NCBI GenBank assembly: GCA_016763255.1
Contig: JAESUA010000056.1
Coordinates: 1 to 6,086, forward strand
Length of the DNA: 6,086 nucleotides
Reading direction: 5' to 3'
Source: Magnetovibrio sp.
GTDB taxonomy: Bacteria; Pseudomonadota; Alphaproteobacteria; Rhodospirillales; Magnetovibrionaceae
How positions within the stretch are numbered: position 1 is the first letter of the stretch; each line of letters opens with the position of its first letter. The notes below the pieces were generated by a model. That model did not search any database, was not told where the DNA came from, and saw only the letters and a list, made by a program, of their open reading frames with translations. The position numbers and the translations under genes were made by a program. This document shows positions 4,752-6,086 of this stretch, piece by piece.

Positions 4752-6086
4752 ACGATGTGGTGCGTATCTTACTGATCGAAGATGACGAGGATGACTATAT
4801 CTTGACGCGTGAATTGCTGGATGAGGCATATGGTCAAAATTGCACCTTAGACTGGGTTAATTCATGGGACGGTGGTGTCGAAGAGATTCGCAATTGTCGC
4901 CATGATGTCTATCTGGTCGATTACCGACTGGGTGCGCGCAATGGCATCGACATTCTTCGCAAGGCGATGATGTCGAGGTGTGGTGCGCCGATCATCTTGT
5001 TGACTGGCCAAGGCAACCGCGAACTTGACCTTTCCGCTGTGCAGGAAGGGGCGGCGGATTATCTGGTCAAGAGCCAAATTACGGCACCCCTTCTCGAACG
5101 ATCAATACGCTTCGCCATGGAACGCAAAATGGTGGAACGCCAACTCATGACCTTGGCGCAATACGACAGCCTCACCGGGCTTGCCAATCGGTCGTTGTTT
5201 TTCACCCTGTTGGATAAGTCTTTGGCCCAGGCCCGGCGTTCCAAACGTCCCCTCGCGGTGTTGTTGTTGGACCTTGATCACTTCAAAGAGGTCAATGACA
5301 CCTGGGGTCATGTTTTTGGTGATACGTTGCTCAAAGAGGTTGCCAAGCGGTTGGCCTCGTGTGTGCGCGGCAGTGACATAGTGGCACGCTTGGGCGGGGA
5401 TGAGTTTTCCATCATTGCCACAGATTTGCAGTGCCCAGAAGACGTGGCAAAATTTACGGAAAAGGTGCTTGCGACGTTGGACCATCCAGTGTGCCTTGAA
5501 GGGCGTGAAGTGATGCCGACGGCGAGCACCGGGGTTGCTCTGTATCCGACCGATAGCTGTGATGCAGCGCAGTTGTTTAAGTGTGCAGATATTGCGCTTT
5601 ATCAGGCCAAAGATGAATGCCGTGGCCGGTATCGGCTTTATGACGCAGATTTGGCTGCCAAGGCTCAGGAACGCCGGGTGCTGGAAAATGACCTCCATAC
5701 TGCCTTGAGAAATGATGAGTTTTTTCTTCACTTCCAGCCCAAGGTGAGTGCACGAAACGGTGAACTGAAGGGGGTCGAGGCCTTGATCCGCTGGAACCAT
5801 TCGGAGCGTGGCGTGATCCCCCCGGGCGAATTCATTCCCGTTGCCGAAGCCACCGGGCAGATTGTGAAAATTGGTGAATGGGTGCTGCGTGCGGCCTGCC
5901 GCCAAGTGATGGAATGGCAGTCCATGGGCTTGCCGCCGATTTCCATCGCCGTTAATTTATCGGCAATTCAGTTTAAACGAACTGCGGTGGTCGATACCGT
6001 TGCCCGTGTCATTGACGAAACCGGGATTTCGCCGCGAAACTTGGAACTGGAAGTTACGGAAAGCACCGCGATGGACAGCGCCGAAG
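4748..6086 (+). CDS. Response regulator with GGDEF and EAL domains (cyclic-di-GMP turnover), 3' end outside window
   Basis: The visible 446 residues stay open to the right edge. Residues about 5-122 form a receiver: Asp12-Asp13 acidic pocket, phosphoacceptor Asp58 (YLVDYRLG), Thr86 (LLTG) and Lys108 (YLVKS). A short helix (about 115-137) leads to a GGDEF domain (about 139-300) that starts at YDSLTGLANR, with metal-site Asp175 (LLLDLDHFKEVND) and an intact GGDEF at 216-220. Arg207-x-x-Asp210, five residues before GGDEF, is a complete product-inhibition I-site. An EAL domain starts near 313: Gln330 (HFQPK), the EAL signature at 344-346 (EALIRW), Asn403 (VNLSAIQF) and Glu435 (LEVTES) are present; later catalytic residues lie beyond the edge. 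The family makes cyclic di-GMP from GTP (GGDEF) and cleaves it to pGpG (EAL), and both activities look possible. The gene starts in an ATGA overlap after the receiver gene. By position and domains it is the output arm of the globin kinase. Confidence 0.93.
   Translation, partial: MNDVVRILLIEDDEDDYILTRELLDEAYGQNCTLDWVNSWDGGVEEIRNCRHDVYLVDYRLGARNGIDILRKAMMSRCGAPIILLTGQGNRELDLSAVQEGAADYLVKSQITAPLLERSIRFAMERKMVERQLMTLAQYDSLTGLANRSLFFTLLDKSLAQARRSKRPLAVLLLDLDHFKEVNDTWGHVFGDTLLKEVAKRLASCVRGSDIVARLGGDEFSIIATDLQCPEDVAKFTEKVLATLDHPVCLEGREVMPTASTGVALYPTDSCDAAQLFKCADIALYQAKDECRGRYRLYDADLAAKAQERRVLENDLHTALRNDEFFLHFQPKVSARNGELKGVEALIRWNHSERGVIPPGEFIPVAEATGQIVKIGEWVLRAACRQVMEWQSMGLPPISIAVNLSAIQFKRTAVVDTVARVIDETGISPRNLELEVTESTAMDSAE

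Noticed and set aside
5102..5905. Minus-strand open frame of 267 codons
   Set aside because: It lies antisense to the clearly coding GGDEF-EAL gene. Its product has no recognisable domain and the frame is a mirror of the sense codon pattern.

Overview
The window looks like chromosomal DNA of a Gram-negative proteobacterium. An alphaproteobacterium is my best guess, from the protein flavour (Rcp1-like receiver, AlkC, REC-GGDEF-EAL), the intermediate base composition judged by eye, and the tight ATGA-type gene overlaps. I cannot name a genus from the sequence alone. I saw no tRNA, rRNA, CRISPR array, transposase or phage gene.

Layout, left to right. (1) Positions 1-92, minus strand: the first 30 codons of a gene that runs off the left edge and starts with a classic signal peptide. 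(2) 93-447: a gap with no convincing gene, holding an 8-bp inverted repeat and a 12-bp direct repeat upstream of gene 1. (3) 448-1590, minus: an AlkC-type DNA alkylation-repair glycosylase with HEAT-like repeats and a C-terminal Ig-like domain. (4) 1591-1807: a divergent promoter region. (5) 1808-2557, plus: a cytosolic glycerophosphodiester phosphodiesterase with its catalytic residues intact. (6) 2558-3055: a gap of about 500 bases with a (CAT)5 run, a short hairpin and a cluster of palindromes and repeats before the next operon. (7) 3056-6086, plus: three overlapping signalling genes, the last cut by the right edge.

The signalling operon is the main interest. Gene A is a globin-coupled histidine kinase: an N-terminal protoglobin haem-sensor domain joined by a helical linker to HisKA and HATPase domains. 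Gene B is a single-domain, Rcp1-like response regulator. Gene C is a receiver-GGDEF-EAL protein that should both make and degrade cyclic di-GMP. The A/B overlap is 11 bases and the B/C overlap is 4 bases, and each gene has its own good Shine-Dalgarno sequence. All the phosphotransfer residues and all the cyclic-di-GMP motifs visible in the window are intact. The simplest reading is a circuit that turns oxygen (or another haem-binding gas) or haem redox state into cyclic-di-GMP output, with gene B as a second receiver that may act as phosphate sink, relay or competing target. The sensed ligand and the direction of the response are inference.

The DNA-repair and phosphodiesterase genes are housekeeping-type neighbours with no evident link to the signalling operon.
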